Assembly: GCF_016587435.1 (NCBI RefSeq)
Contig: NZ_BNJJ01000004.1
Coordinates: 186,001 to 250,000 of the forward strand
Direction: 5' to 3'
DNA length: 64,000 nt
Origin: Dictyobacter formicarum
GTDB taxonomy: Bacteria; Chloroflexota; Ktedonobacteria; Ktedonobacterales; Ktedonobacteraceae
The first letter of the stretch is position 1. Each line of letters starts with the position of its first letter. The notes below the pieces were generated by a model, which was not told the DNA's origin, did no database searches, and worked only from the letters and a program-made list of their open reading frames with translations. Shown piece by piece: positions 44,548 through 54,739 of this stretch. The translations under genes were made by a program, and so were the position numbers.

Positions 44548-47154
44548 ATGGCCTACGATGTAAGTAAGAAGCTTGGGAATTATCGGTTGATGGAATTGCT
44601 CGGGCAGGGTGGTTTCGCCGATGTATACCTGGGTGAGCATGTTTATCTGAAGACACCGGCGGCTATCAAAGTGTTGCGCCTGCATTTGGGCCAGGATGCG
44701 CTGGCCTTATTTCTGGCTGAAGCACGTACTATTGCTCGCCTGGGCCATCCACATATTGTGCCGGTGCATGATTTTGGCATTGAAAATGATGTGCCTTTCC
44801 TGGTTATGGGATATGCTCCATATGGCTCTCTGCGTCGCCTGCATCCCCTTAATAGTATTGTGCCACTGCCGACGGTTGCCCTGTACGTAAGGCAGATGGC
44901 CGAGGCTTTGCAGTATGCGCATGAGCGCAAGGTTATTCACCGCGACGTGAAGCCGGAAAATATGTTGTTGGGTGAGCAGCAGCAACTGATGTTGAGCGAT
45001 TTTGGTATTGCCGTAACCACTCAGAGCATGCCCAGTAATCCAATGTTGCCCAGGGCGGGCCAGGGGCAGGCCATTGGCACGACGACCTATATGGCGCCTG
45101 AGCTATTTACTTCTGAGGCTGTGTTCGCCAGTGATCAGTATTCATTGGGTGTGGTGATCTACGAATGGTTGTGTGGCGCGCCACCTTTTAGTGGAACGGA
45201 TATGGAGATTGCCCTGCAGCATGTCCATATTGTTCCTCCCGCGCTGATCGATAAGGCTGAGATAACGGCCGAGGTTGAGCAGGTAGTGATGAAAGCCATC
45301 GCCAAACAGCCAGAAAATCGTTATCTTTCGATGCTGGATTTTGCTGCTGCCTTTGAACAGGCCTGCGCCGCTGCGGCTCCTCGCGCGGCTTCCGACGTTA
45401 TTTCCTCGGCCTTATTGCCATCTGTTGTTGACCAGGCAGCGCCTGCTCCACCGCCATTGACTCCCCCGGTAGAGGTGATGTCCGAGAGTGTGAGCCCCCT
45501 ACCTGAAGCGCCAGCAGGGTTACCGCTTTCTGCGTCTTCCAGTCCTGCTAACAAGATTGGTATTGTGCGACCATCACCAGGTTTGCCGTATTCCGCCAAA
45601 TCAAAGGCGCTGCAACTGCCTGCAAAGGATGCCAGTCAGACCCCTGCAAATATATCGCCGGTCTCGTTAAAGCTGCCCTCGCATACAGCAGGGGTGTCCA
45701 GGCGACTCACCGATTACACCTCCGATCTGCAGGAGCCTGCAGGTGGTAGTACGCACGAAGGGCAACCTTTGCGCCTCTCCTCTTTTATGTCTATGTCTGC
45801 TAATGAAGTGCCATCTGCCGGTGTCACGGTCGTCGATGCGCAGATACCCTCCTCCGAACAAGATCAACCTGTACTTGCCGCCCTGAAGCAACGCTGGGCG
45901 GACCAGGCTGCTCCTGCGATCAAGCACCTGTGGGTGGATCAGACAGTACCAGCGGCCCGCTCTTTCTGGTCGACTAAAGCAGCGCCAGCGGCCAAAAAAT
46001 TGCTCTCTATTCCTCTGGTGTCCCCTGATCCGCAGCCAGAGCCTTTGCCGCCTCATGCGCGCGTAAATAGTCAGCGTTTGCCACTGCGCCCGACTACTCA
46101 GTCGGTACCAGCGGTGCCCCCCTCTCTGCAGCGGCCTCCCCAGGGGGTCTCGCGTCGCGTGGTGATTGGTAGCCTGGCAGGGGTAGCCGTTGCTAGTGTA
46201 GTGGGTGGCGTGGCGATGATCGGTTGGCAGCAGGCATTCCAGGCCAAAAATGCTCCGTCGGCACCAGTACCTACTCACCATCCAACCCCAACTACACCGC
46301 CTGCGCCTATGTCTACGCAGGCACCTTCGCCTACCGCGATGCCCCAGAATGCCGTTGTGCTGGGCTCAACGCGCCCGACCGTTGTTTCCTGGGGGCCTGA
46401 TCAGCTGGATCTTTTTGTACGCGGGACCGACGGCGGCCTGTGGCAGCGTCACTACGATGGGAGCTGGCATGATTGGATGCGTGTACTCGACGGCATAACC
46501 TTTGATCCCGCAGTGACCGCATGGAGTCCTGGCCGCTTCGATGTCTTTGCCCGTGGCGCCGACGGCACGCTTCAGCATGCATGGTATGATGGCAGCTGGC
46601 ATCCCTGGGAGTCGTTGGGCGGCTCGCTCACCTCTGATCCGTCTGCAGTGTCCTGGGGCCCCAATCGACTGGATGTCTTTGCGCGCAGCGTCGATAACGC
46701 CCTCTGGCATAAGGGCTACGATGGAACCTGGCATGACTGGGAGCGCCTCGACGGTGTCTTACTCTCAAGCCCTTCAGCCACTACCTGGGGACCTAACCGG
46801 CTGGATGTCTTTGTACGGGGAGCTGATAGCGCTCTCTGGCATCGCGGCTTTGATGGCATATGGCACGATTGGGAACCCCTGGGCGGCTCTTTTGAGTCCG
46901 ATCCGGCTGCCGTTTCGATTGGCCCCAATCACCTGGATGTCTTTGTGCGCGGGGCTGGCAACGTCTTGCAGCAGCGCAGCTTTGATGGCACGTGGCACGA
47001 TTGGCAGACCCTGACCGGCGTGCTGACCACCAGTCCCTCTACCACGACCTGGGGCAATGGGCGCATCGATGTTTTTGCCCGCACCGCCAACAACGTCCTG
47101 CAGCAAACCTGGTATGAAGGTGGCATCTGGCAACCCTGGCTATTATTGAGCTAA
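44548..47154 (+). CDS. Ser/Thr protein kinase with extracellular six-repeat propeller
   Basis: An 868-residue receptor kinase. Residues 10-270 are a complete kinase: ATP-binding Lys in AAIKVLRL, HRDVKPENML, DFGIAVTT and an APE motif (YMAPELFT). Residues 275-530 are a long Pro/Ser/Ala-rich linker. A membrane helix (RRVVIGSLAGVAVASVVGGVAMIGW) then crosses to an outside region with six repeats of about 48 residues of the form WGPxxLDVFxRGxDxxLWxxxxDGxWHDW. These match the DUF346 (PLL-like lectin) beta-propeller. The kinase probably senses a glycan or other surface signal. ATG 44548 follows AGGAG. Confidence 0.93.
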   Translation: MAYDVSKKLGNYRLMELLGQGGFADVYLGEHVYLKTPAAIKVLRLHLGQDALALFLAEARTIARLGHPHIVPVHDFGIENDVPFLVMGYAPYGSLRRLHPLNSIVPLPTVALYVRQMAEALQYAHERKVIHRDVKPENMLLGEQQQLMLSDFGIAVTTQSMPSNPMLPRAGQGQAIGTTTYMAPELFTSEAVFASDQYSLGVVIYEWLCGAPPFSGTDMEIALQHVHIVPPALIDKAEITAEVEQVVMKAIAKQPENRYLSMLDFAAAFEQACAAAAPRAASDVISSALLPSVVDQAAPAPPPLTPPVEVMSESVSPLPEAPAGLPLSASSSPANKIGIVRPSPGLPYSAKSKALQLPAKDASQTPANISPVSLKLPSHTAGVSRRLTDYTSDLQEPAGGSTHEGQPLRLSSFMSMSANEVPSAGVTVVDAQIPSSEQDQPVLAALKQRWADQAAPAIKHLWVDQTVPAARSFWSTKAAPAAKKLLSIPLVSPDPQPEPLPPHARVNSQRLPLRPTTQSVPAVPPSLQRPPQGVSRRVVIGSLAGVAVASVVGGVAMIGWQQAFQAKNAPSAPVPTHHPTPTTPPAPMSTQAPSPTAMPQNAVVLGSTRPTVVSWGPDQLDLFVRGTDGGLWQRHYDGSWHDWMRVLDGITFDPAVTAWSPGRFDVFARGADGTLQHAWYDGSWHPWESLGGSLTSDPSAVSWGPNRLDVFARSVDNALWHKGYDGTWHDWERLDGVLLSSPSATTWGPNRLDVFVRGADSALWHRGFDGIWHDWEPLGGSFESDPAAVSIGPNHLDVFVRGAGNVLQQRSFDGTWHDWQTLTGVLTTSPSTTTWGNGRIDVFARTANNVLQQTWYEGGIWQPWLLLS

Positions 47155-47227
47155 GAATGCCTTGTCGATTTCTCATAATGTCCGTGACGATTTAAGCTTT
47201 TGAGCTTTGGCATATTTATCAACAAAG

Positions 47228-47272
47228 ACGTCGCTTGCCTCCGATTGTTTTATAATCGGAGGCAAGCGACGT
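47228..47272 (+). terminator. 19-bp hairpin terminator
   Basis: A perfect 19-bp stem (47228-47246 with 47254-47272) with an AT-rich loop follows the kinase gene and faces the convergent lipoprotein gene. The arm contains CGGAGGCAAGC, as in the family 1 hairpin at 60843. Confidence 0.8.
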
Positions 47273-47306
47273 GAGGGAACGGAGCCGTTTATGGGGGTCA
47301 ACCGTT

Positions 47307-48302
47307 TTAGGGTTGATAATGGTAAATCTGGTCGATGCTATTGGTTGAAATTGGTTGTTGCGGGATCGGGATGGTAATGGGCTGATTAAAGCGGCTGCAG
47401 TTGAAGGTCAGGGTCTGTTGCATGGTCATTGCTCTGACCGCATCGCTGGCCGTTGTCTTATAGACAATGGTGCTGCTAACACGATGGACATAGCCAGTAG
47501 CGGTATCGATCCAGAAGTCGCTGCTGCCGCTGGTATTTTCGGTCTGCATGGAGGCAAAGAAGGTGCTATAGTTTTCCACATCGATGGCGCGTAGCGCTGT
47601 GCGATCCTCCTCATTGAAGGTGGCCTGGATATGGTGCAGGGTAGTGCCGCCGATATTCTCCTGACCTTTATCGCTGAGGATGCCTTTGTGTAATGCTAGC
47701 TCGATGAGCGCTCGAATCTGAGACATGCCAGACAGCGCATAAACCTGTGTATCGGGTTGTTCAGCGAGTGTCTTTTTGCTGATAACATACCATTTTTGAT
47801 TAGCGATTGGTTCCCCGAGCAGATAAACATTATCGCCCTGGATATGTTGGTCCATCGTGAATGAATAGCCTGAACCGGGCTGGAATTGAGGGAGAGCCCA
47901 TTTCGCCTTCAGGTTTATCTGTGAGATATTGGCTCCCGCTTCATCTCCCTCGCCCTGTTTCCAGCTGTTATAGGCAGCACCTCCAGGCAGTGGCAGCAGG
48001 GTTTGCAGGATGCTTCCGGCTGGTGTCGTAGATGTGGTTGGCGCAATATTCTGACGTTTTGCGTCCAGCGTAAAATGGACCGCCGTCAGATTATTCATGG
48101 TGTTGTTGCTTTTGTCTAAGAGTTGTTTTGGGGTGGGCGTAGGTGTGGACACTACAATCTTCGTCGCCGGACTTTGCGCCTGGGTTTGGGTTTGTATATT
48201 GGCATTAGTGGTGACGGTCGATGATATGTTGCTGCAGGCACTCAGCAGCAGAACCAGCAGCGCTAAGCAGCAGCCGAGACAGATATTCATACTTTTTCGC
48301 AT
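47307..48302 (-). CDS. LppX/LprAFG-like lipoprotein
   Basis: A 331-residue lipoprotein with a signal peptide and lipobox LLSAC (residues 19-23). After a Thr-rich linker, the mature part follows the LppX/LprAFG order: LLDKSNNTMNNLTAVHFTLDAKR and repeated beta strands, ending FNQPITIPIP. The fold has a large hydrophobic cavity and is proposed to bind or move lipids between the membrane and cell surface. An acyl cargo is inferred from the family, not from the sequence. Confidence 0.85.
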   Translation of the reverse strand: MRKSMNICLGCCLALLVLLLSACSNISSTVTTNANIQTQTQAQSPATKIVVSTPTPTPKQLLDKSNNTMNNLTAVHFTLDAKRQNIAPTTSTTPAGSILQTLLPLPGGAAYNSWKQGEGDEAGANISQINLKAKWALPQFQPGSGYSFTMDQHIQGDNVYLLGEPIANQKWYVISKKTLAEQPDTQVYALSGMSQIRALIELALHKGILSDKGQENIGGTTLHHIQATFNEEDRTALRAIDVENYSTFFASMQTENTSGSSDFWIDTATGYVHRVSSTIVYKTTASDAVRAMTMQQTLTFNCSRFNQPITIPIPQQPISTNSIDQIYHYQP

Positions 48303-48490
48303 ATGCCATCATTCCTTCTAATCATAGTGGACTATCATAGAAAAGCATTATTGTGTCTCTAGTATGAGCTGTTTATGCTTCCAATCCCACCTCATCCACA
48401 CATCATTTCCTCATCATTTCCACACTTTTTAGCTTCATTGTCCTGTTTATTAGCGGAATATTGCCTGTAGTAGCTGGCATCATGGACGCT

Positions 48491-48548
48491 GAAGAAGACA
48501 AAGAGCCGCCTTCCCATAACAGCAGGGAAGCGGCTCTTTGTCTTCTTC
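48491..48548 (-). terminator. Terminator of the GT4 gene
   Basis: Arms at 48491-48515 and 48525-48548 pair over 24 bp with one bulged C. The hairpin lies 12 bases past the stop on the minus strand. Confidence 0.82.
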
Positions 48549-48560
48549 AAGGATATATTG

Positions 48561-50468
48561 TTATGCGGCGATTTCTTCAGAGCTGAGCATGGCCAGGGCT
48601 TTAACCCATTGATAGTTACCCGGCAGGATTTCTCCCTCTAACAGAGTTGTTGCCAGGTAGAGCCAGCAGAGGGCGTTCGGAATGGTCAGGTAGTCACGGT
48701 TGGCCAGGGCTGCCGCGGCTGAGCTCATGCTGCTATAGAGCATATCGTCTGTAAGCAGATCAAAGAGATGTTGAGCAACCAGGCTTGTATTGCCGGTCTC
48801 TACCAGGTAGCCTGTAACGTTATCATGGATCTGCAGTGGAATGCCACCGACCCGGTAAGCCACGACTGGCTTGCCTTTGAGCAGAGCCTCGGTTACTTTA
48901 ACCTCAAAGCCTTCTTTGATTGAGAGCTGCAGTACAATCGCGCTCTTGCGCAACAGGGTATTCAGCATCTGGTCGCGATGCGGCAGGCGCGCTATCTTGA
49001 CATCATGGGCAAAATTGATGTATGGCTCGGTCTGTAGGATACGTTTGATCAGGCTATAGACCGGAACGCCGTCAGGATCATCGATTGAACCATTACCAGC
49101 GATAACGAGCTGTGGGATGGGACGCTGTTGCTCGGCCAGCATATGGCGTAGCTGCCTGTAGGCGTCCAGCACATCAGGAATACCTTTAGATGGATCGAAG
49201 CGAGCAATCTGGACAATATATGGACGCTGGCTATCCAGTGGCGTCTGGCCCTCTTGAATCAGGATCTTGTTGAATAGTTTCAGGTATGTTTCCATCTGCT
49301 GCTCGCTCAATGGCTTGTTCAGTCCATCGACCGGATCAGTAGTGGCGGGCATATAGAGCACTTTTTCAGCAGGTACATTATCTGGCACAAACATTTTCAT
49401 TGGATGGCTGATAAAATGGTCCGCCTGGCTAATGAACTTCCAGAGGAAGCTCCAGGTAGTATGCTGTGGCGTGCCTTCCTGTGTAGCCAAATCAGCCACG
49501 ATTTGAATGTGAGAGCGATAGAGTATCTTACAATCTGGATTCGCTTCTTTGATATAAGGGATCAAGCCAACTGGTTGTGGATCATCGATGATGATGACGT
49601 TAGCCTGCTTAAACACATGGTTCAGGAGCATGGCGTTTTCCTGGCTCCAGTCCAGGAATACTTTTTTATCCTCTTCCGTTAGCTCGGTCGATGGGCTGGC
49701 CACATTTTGCAATACATTATGAATTTTAGTTTTAGTAATATCAAAGACTTCTTTTTTCGGTAGCAGAGTATGCCAGTGTGCATCCACTCCCATCAGCTTG
49801 AGCAGGCGAATCAGGGCGTGACGCATCAATGCGACGCCGCCGCCTTGTGGGGTGGCATTAATAAAGACCAGGCGCTTGCCTTCAAATTTCTGTGCCAGCT
49901 GTTGGACCATTTCAAAGTCTTCGGCTGTTACCGTTGAGCGATAATCTTCGAGGGTTACCAGTTCACTGACAGCTACCTCACGATCGGCTGTTAATGGTAC
50001 CAGTGCCAGATCATTTTGATCGAACTGGAGACGTGCCTGGCGTACCAGATCTTCTACTGTCGTAGGTTGATCTGCTCGACGCTCGGCGCGCAGTGGCACA
50101 ATATCTTCTTGTATCCACAATCTGGCTGCCAGATCAGGAGCAAAATCTCCCTCGCGTATGGCAGCGGCAATGAATTGCTGATTGTGTTCTTGTGCTGCCT
50201 GCTTGAGCCAGGTTAAAGCATCCTCGCTATCATCCGCCTCAGTTATAGCTTTTTCATATGACATAATTTTATGATTAGTGTCTGACTCGGCTATTTGTAG
50301 ATTGCCATCCTGTAATTGTAGACCGGCATAGGTTGCAGCGGGAATTGCAAGCTGTTCAATTTGCATGGCTCGCGACAGTTGTTCCTCTGATACATTACTT
50401 TTATTTTCAGAGGCTGTGGCAGACATGTCGAGTATTCTGGTTGGTTTGCCATAAGATGAATAAGACAA
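48561..50468 (-). CDS. GT4 protein resembling fungal trehalose phosphorylase
   Basis: A 635-residue family 4 glycosyltransferase-fold protein. The N-terminal 160 residues are acidic and of unknown structure. The catalytic part begins FINATPQGGGVALMRHALIRLLKLMGVDAHWHTLLP and ends with the donor-site Glu region IKEGFEVKVTEALLKGKPVVAYRVGGIPLQI. This arrangement matches fungal-type trehalose phosphorylases (CCG-9-like) and TreT trehalose synthases rather than ordinary GT4 enzymes. The start is TTG at 50468 with AGAGGT upstream; ATG 50426 is possible. Likely product: synthesis or phosphorolysis of trehalose; not proven. Confidence 0.8.
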   Translation of the reverse strand: MSYSSYGKPTRILDMSATASENKSNVSEEQLSRAMQIEQLAIPAATYAGLQLQDGNLQIAESDTNHKIMSYEKAITEADDSEDALTWLKQAAQEHNQQFIAAAIREGDFAPDLAARLWIQEDIVPLRAERRADQPTTVEDLVRQARLQFDQNDLALVPLTADREVAVSELVTLEDYRSTVTAEDFEMVQQLAQKFEGKRLVFINATPQGGGVALMRHALIRLLKLMGVDAHWHTLLPKKEVFDITKTKIHNVLQNVASPSTELTEEDKKVFLDWSQENAMLLNHVFKQANVIIIDDPQPVGLIPYIKEANPDCKILYRSHIQIVADLATQEGTPQHTTWSFLWKFISQADHFISHPMKMFVPDNVPAEKVLYMPATTDPVDGLNKPLSEQQMETYLKLFNKILIQEGQTPLDSQRPYIVQIARFDPSKGIPDVLDAYRQLRHMLAEQQRPIPQLVIAGNGSIDDPDGVPVYSLIKRILQTEPYINFAHDVKIARLPHRDQMLNTLLRKSAIVLQLSIKEGFEVKVTEALLKGKPVVAYRVGGIPLQIHDNVTGYLVETGNTSLVAQHLFDLLTDDMLYSSMSSAAAALANRDYLTIPNALCWLYLATTLLEGEILPGNYQWVKALAMLSSEEIAA

Positions 50469-51339
50469 TGTTTTTACCTCTATGACTGATGATTAGTACT
50501 GACATTTACAGGCGTATGAAATAGTCTACCTGTCAAATATGAGATCCACACTTATGATAACAATACTCGACCACATTCTATTCGGGCGTCTGTATTTTAT
50601 ACATTTACAATTAAATTGCAATTAAATTTTGGAAAAGATCTCATATTTTTGACGAGATTTGTAATCTCTATTTTACTCGGGAACACTCTACATTTGTCGT
50701 ATGGGCAGGTTACAAGGTTTACGTATGCTTGCCACCACTCGTATTATACATCCATAGAGGCAGATTTTCTGTGCTTGATCTCACATTATTAGCGCTTTTA
50801 AAATTGTGACTTAGATCGCAATTCAGGCTGGTTCACATCCATTGTCCCGCGTTCTTTTCTTTATATTATGAAGCATTTTTACCCATCGCTGGGTAGTACA
50901 AAATTACCATATAATTTTTATAGCGGGTAGCGACAATTAACATACATTTATTTTGTACCTTTATCGAACTTTGTTACTAACTCAACCTTGATGTAATGCG
51001 AGCTGAAAATAGTATTTTTGTGCTATTTATCGAAGCTATCTATTCAATCAATAGCACTCGATATGCTTGAGATTATACCTACTAATTGTGCTGCAAAAGC
51101 GATATGACATCGATATATATTATAGCTATACTATTTCTTGTCTTGATTTATTTGTTTGCTCTACGCTTATCTTTATTTTTGCTTGCTGAATGGCACAGTG
51201 CAGATGAGAAGATTTAACTATAAAATGTGGTAAAGTACAGGAAAGTTGCTCTTGCCTGGCACCGGGGAAGCACTTTATTTCAACTATTTCACATAGCTGC
51301 TGCTAATAAATGCCAGGTATTACATCGAAGGGATTTGAG
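50469..51339. other. Divergent intergenic region
   Basis: About 870 AT-rich bases without a gene separate the GT4 protein (minus) from the GH1 glucosidase (plus). The element TCGGGAACACT at 50677-50687 also occurs at 6716-6726. TATAAA near 51219 could be part of a GH1 promoter. I see no further repeat or RNA. Confidence 0.5.
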
Positions 51340-52719
51340 ATGAAGAAGTTTGTGGACAATCAACAAGTAGCCTCTTTACTGCCGAGGGATTTTGTGTTTG
51401 GGGCGGCTACCGCCTCCTATCAGATTGAGGGAGCGACGCATGAGGACAGGCGTGGTACCTCGATCTGGGATACATTCGCGGCTACCCCTGGCAAAGTGTA
51501 TCGCGGGCACAATGGGGATGTGGCTGATGACCATTATCACCGTATGCCTCAGGATGTCGAGTTGATGTCTCAACTGGGCCTGGATGCGTATCGCTTTTCG
51601 ATTGCCTGGCCGCGTATTTTGCCCCAGGGTCGAGGGAATGTCAATCAGCCGGGGCTGGATTTTTATGACCGCCTGGTTGATGCTTTGCTGGCCAGGGGCA
51701 TTACTCCTTTTGCTACCCTGTATCACTGGGATCTGCCCCAACATTTGGAAGATGCCGGTGGCTGGACCAATCGTGAGACCGCCTATGCCTTTGCCGATTA
51801 TGCTGAAATTGTCGCGCGGCGCCTGGGCGATCGTGTGGCTGGCTGGATTACTCTCAACGAGCCCTGGTGTTCAGCTTACCTGGGCTATGGCAATGGCTTG
51901 CATGCGCCGGGCATACAGAATCGCCAGGCCGCGCTCGATGCCGCCCATCATCTCTTGCTGGCCCATGGCCTGGCTGTGCCGCGTATTCGCGCCACCATCG
52001 CTCCTGAAAAGCAGGTGGGCATTACCCTCAATGTGTATCCCGTGTATGCCGAGGATGAGCGCCCCGAAACTGCGCGCGACGTCGCCCTGGCGGATGCCTT
52101 TTCTAATCGGTGGTTTCTAGACCCTCTCTTCCGTGGAAGCTATCCAGAGACCTTTTTTGCTGATATGGGGCTGAACCCTCCACCCATCCAGGCAGATGAT
52201 CTGACGACTATCAGCGTACCGGTGGACTTCCTGGGCATCAATCTTTATTCTCGTCACCTGGTACGCGGCTCTAATCAGGTACCTCTGGCCGATGCGGTCG
52301 CTACGGTCGCTCCTGTCCCCGAGGCCTGCTATACTGATATGGCCTGGGAAATCTATCCCGCAGCCTTGAAAGATATGCTGGTGCGCCTGCATAACGATTA
52401 CGCTGTCAAGGCCCTCTATGTCACCGAGAACGGGGCCGCCTTCAGTGATAGTTGGGATGGCAAGAGCGCTGTGGTCAGCGATCCGCGCCGTGTGGCTTTC
52501 CTACAGGAATATATTACTGCGGCTGCCGAGGCTGTGCAGGCCGGGGTGCCTCTGAAGGGCTACTTCGTCTGGTCCTTGATGGATAACTACGAATGGGCCG
52601 AAGGCTATCGTAAGCGCTTTGGGGTCGTTTATGTGGACTATGATACCCAGCAGCGCATCCCGAAGGAAAGCGTGCTCTGGTATTCATCGTTGATCAAGGA
52701 TCATCACGCTGGCCGCTAG
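51340..52719 (+). CDS. Glycoside hydrolase family 1 beta-glucosidase
   Basis: A 459-residue GH1 enzyme, cytoplasmic (no signal peptide). The acid/base Glu is in WITLNEPWCSAYLGY and the nucleophile Glu in LYVTENGAAFSD, both at the usual positions. It hydrolyses beta-glucosides or 6-phospho-free cellobiose-type sugars. ATG 51340 (MKKFVDN) follows AAGGG; a frame from 51310 is open but has no Shine-Dalgarno. A strong terminator follows. It is divergent from the GT4 gene. Confidence 0.95.
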   Translation: MKKFVDNQQVASLLPRDFVFGAATASYQIEGATHEDRRGTSIWDTFAATPGKVYRGHNGDVADDHYHRMPQDVELMSQLGLDAYRFSIAWPRILPQGRGNVNQPGLDFYDRLVDALLARGITPFATLYHWDLPQHLEDAGGWTNRETAYAFADYAEIVARRLGDRVAGWITLNEPWCSAYLGYGNGLHAPGIQNRQAALDAAHHLLLAHGLAVPRIRATIAPEKQVGITLNVYPVYAEDERPETARDVALADAFSNRWFLDPLFRGSYPETFFADMGLNPPPIQADDLTTISVPVDFLGINLYSRHLVRGSNQVPLADAVATVAPVPEACYTDMAWEIYPAALKDMLVRLHNDYAVKALYVTENGAAFSDSWDGKSAVVSDPRRVAFLQEYITAAAEAVQAGVPLKGYFVWSLMDNYEWAEGYRKRFGVVYVDYDTQQRIPKESVLWYSSLIKDHHAGR

Positions 52720-52740
52720 AAGTCTTTGTCATCAACAATA

Positions 52741-52784
52741 TCCCTCAACTGAGCACTGCCAGGAGCCGGCTGAGGGATTTTTTT
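52741..52784 (+). terminator. Terminator of the GH1 gene
   Basis: TCCCTCA (52741-52747) and TGAGGGA (52771-52777) form the base of a hairpin followed by seven T. Confidence 0.8.
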
Positions 52785-52844
52785 GTGCGTTGTATAGCCT
52801 CAAAGTTGTCCCCGCCCTGCTCGCTATTGGGAGTGCTGCCTCAT

Positions 52845-53384
52845 TCAGACTTCAGATTGCGTGGCGAGCGTGATTTGTGTATAGGCGAGCTCGACTGGTG
52901 GCCTGGCCTGCGGACCTTCGAGCTGTTTGATGATGCTGGGTACACCTGGCACAGCCTTACCCGAGAGGAGTGTGGTGGCTAGCGTCTTTAATTCTTTGGG
53001 CCAGAGGGGAAGCTGGGTGACGCTGGATAGAGGAATCCAGGCCGGTTGCGGAAAATCTGGACCTTCTTGCTGCAATGGTTGATCGGCGTTGACTGGATGG
53101 GCATATACATGCACCTCCAATGTATAGCCATACTGCATTCGTTTACGTGGGCAGGGGGCATGAGTAGGATAGACCCATTCTCCCAGGAAGGCAATGCTGG
53201 TTGCCTCTACTTCAATACCGGCTTCCTCATAGACCTCGCGCGCGGCGCATTCTAATAAGCTCTCGTATGGCTCCAGGCCCCCTCCCGGCAGCCTCCATGT
53301 GCCCTCATCGTTTAACAATAATAGCTGGTCCTCCCGCAAGACAATCACGCGCGTGCGAATATTGTCATAAATATTCTGGCTCAT
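52845..53384 (-). CDS. NUDIX hydrolase
   Basis: A 179-residue pyrophosphatase with a complete Nudix box: GGGLEPYESLLECAAREVYEEAGI (residues 36-59) has the Gx5Ex7REUxEExGU pattern. The rest of the domain gives an alpha/beta/alpha sandwich. Substrates in the family are nucleoside diphosphates linked to another moiety. ATG 53384 follows AAAGGAG at five bases; GTG 53390 overlaps that site. Confidence 0.9.
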   Translation of the reverse strand: MSQNIYDNIRTRVIVLREDQLLLLNDEGTWRLPGGGLEPYESLLECAAREVYEEAGIEVEATSIAFLGEWVYPTHAPCPRKRMQYGYTLEVHVYAHPVNADQPLQQEGPDFPQPAWIPLSSVTQLPLWPKELKTLATTLLSGKAVPGVPSIIKQLEGPQARPPVELAYTQITLATQSEV

Positions 53385-53514
53385 TTGCACTCCTTTCTCT
53401 AGCCAAACTCAAAGACGGCGGATAAATTGGCATGCCCCTGCTAGTTGTACCATACCGCCGCCGGAAGCGCTAGAGATAATCTGTGAATGCGCTGCCCCGG
53501 CCGGGTCAGCATAC

Positions 53515-54450
53515 TTAATGCAATGAAGCGTTTTCCTGTTTGCTGGTTTGTGGTAGGGAGCGTTTGAAAGTCTTGGTTGTGATGAGGCGTTGCTGCGCGA
53601 TAAAGATGCCGAGCAGGATCAGCACTACACCCAGCCATTGTGTCAGGTTGACCTGCTCATGCAGCACCAGCGTTGAGCTGGTAATGACCACAGGAAGTTC
53701 AATCGAGCCAAGGATTGAGGCCATGGCGGAACCGACGACAGGAATGCCGCGCGCATACAGGTAGAGTGGAATAATCACGCCAAAGAGGCCCAGCGATATG
53801 GCAAAGATCCATAAGTTCGCTCCTGGAAGACCCCTGGCGAGAAAAAACGGCGGTAGAGTAATAAAGGTGATCAGTACCGAGCCGGTAACCATCAATGTGC
53901 TGCGCAGAATAGAGGGTACCTGCAGCTCAACCCGGGCATTGACGGCGAGGTTGAGGGTATAGCTGGCTGCCGCAAGCAAACCAAAGATGATGCCTGGCAG
54001 ATTGACATGTTCGAAGTGCAACGCCTCATAGCCCGCCGCCAGCACAGTACCACTTAAAACAACCACGATAGCTATCCATTGGCTGGCCGTCGGTCGCCGT
54101 TTATCGAGTAGCCAGTCCAGCACAAACCCCATCCAGACAAACTGAAAGAGCAGGATCACACCAAAAGAAGCCGACAGCGACTGCAGGGCCAGATAATAGA
54201 AAACCCCGACCAGTCCTCCGAAGATGCCGCTAATTATCAATTTGCCGATGCTGGCGAGCGAAAGGATGCGTAAATATTTAAAAGAAGGAATACTGCAGAG
54301 CCAGAGACAGAGGCAGCCAAACAATATCGGGCTATCCGTAATTTCGGCCGTCGAAAAGCCTTGACTATAGCTTATCTTAACAATCGTCGATAAAATGCCG
54401 AAGGAAGCAGCGCCTGCCAGAACCAGCATGCTGGCGGTCAATCTTTTCAA
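53515..54450 (-). CDS. EamA/DMT-family transporter
   Basis: A 311-residue membrane protein with ten hydrophobic helices in two halves, the pattern of drug/metabolite transporters (EamA). The second half ends PVVITSSTLVLHEQVNLTQWLGVVLILLGIFIA. Function may be metabolite export; the solute is unknown. The start is TTG at 54450 with AGGAGG about ten bases upstream. It is convergent with no gene and is followed by a short gap before the Nudix gene. Confidence 0.9.
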   Translation of the reverse strand: MKRLTASMLVLAGAASFGILSTIVKISYSQGFSTAEITDSPILFGCLCLWLCSIPSFKYLRILSLASIGKLIISGIFGGLVGVFYYLALQSLSASFGVILLFQFVWMGFVLDWLLDKRRPTASQWIAIVVVLSGTVLAAGYEALHFEHVNLPGIIFGLLAAASYTLNLAVNARVELQVPSILRSTLMVTGSVLITFITLPPFFLARGLPGANLWIFAISLGLFGVIIPLYLYARGIPVVGSAMASILGSIELPVVITSSTLVLHEQVNLTQWLGVVLILLGIFIAQQRLITTKTFKRSLPQTSKQENASLH

Positions 54451-54739
54451 AACGGATTTCCTCCTGTCTATATACCCTTGAAACAGGTAGAGCCGACTAT
54501 TTGATCAGCGCCTCGTGCTTCTGCAGGCATAAAAAAGCAGCTCTACGCTCATAACATAGATAAGATCTAGCTAGAGTGAGCCGATACTGCCGGTTAGGAA
54601 ACCCGTATTTGTTATATAAAGCGATAGGGCATGTATTGAATTTGTGTATGCCTATGCTTCTCTACTCATTCCGCAACTTTAAGCGGCCCGATTATACCAC
54701 CACCATAAAGCCGCTGTCAACGCCACCGTCCCATCCTGC

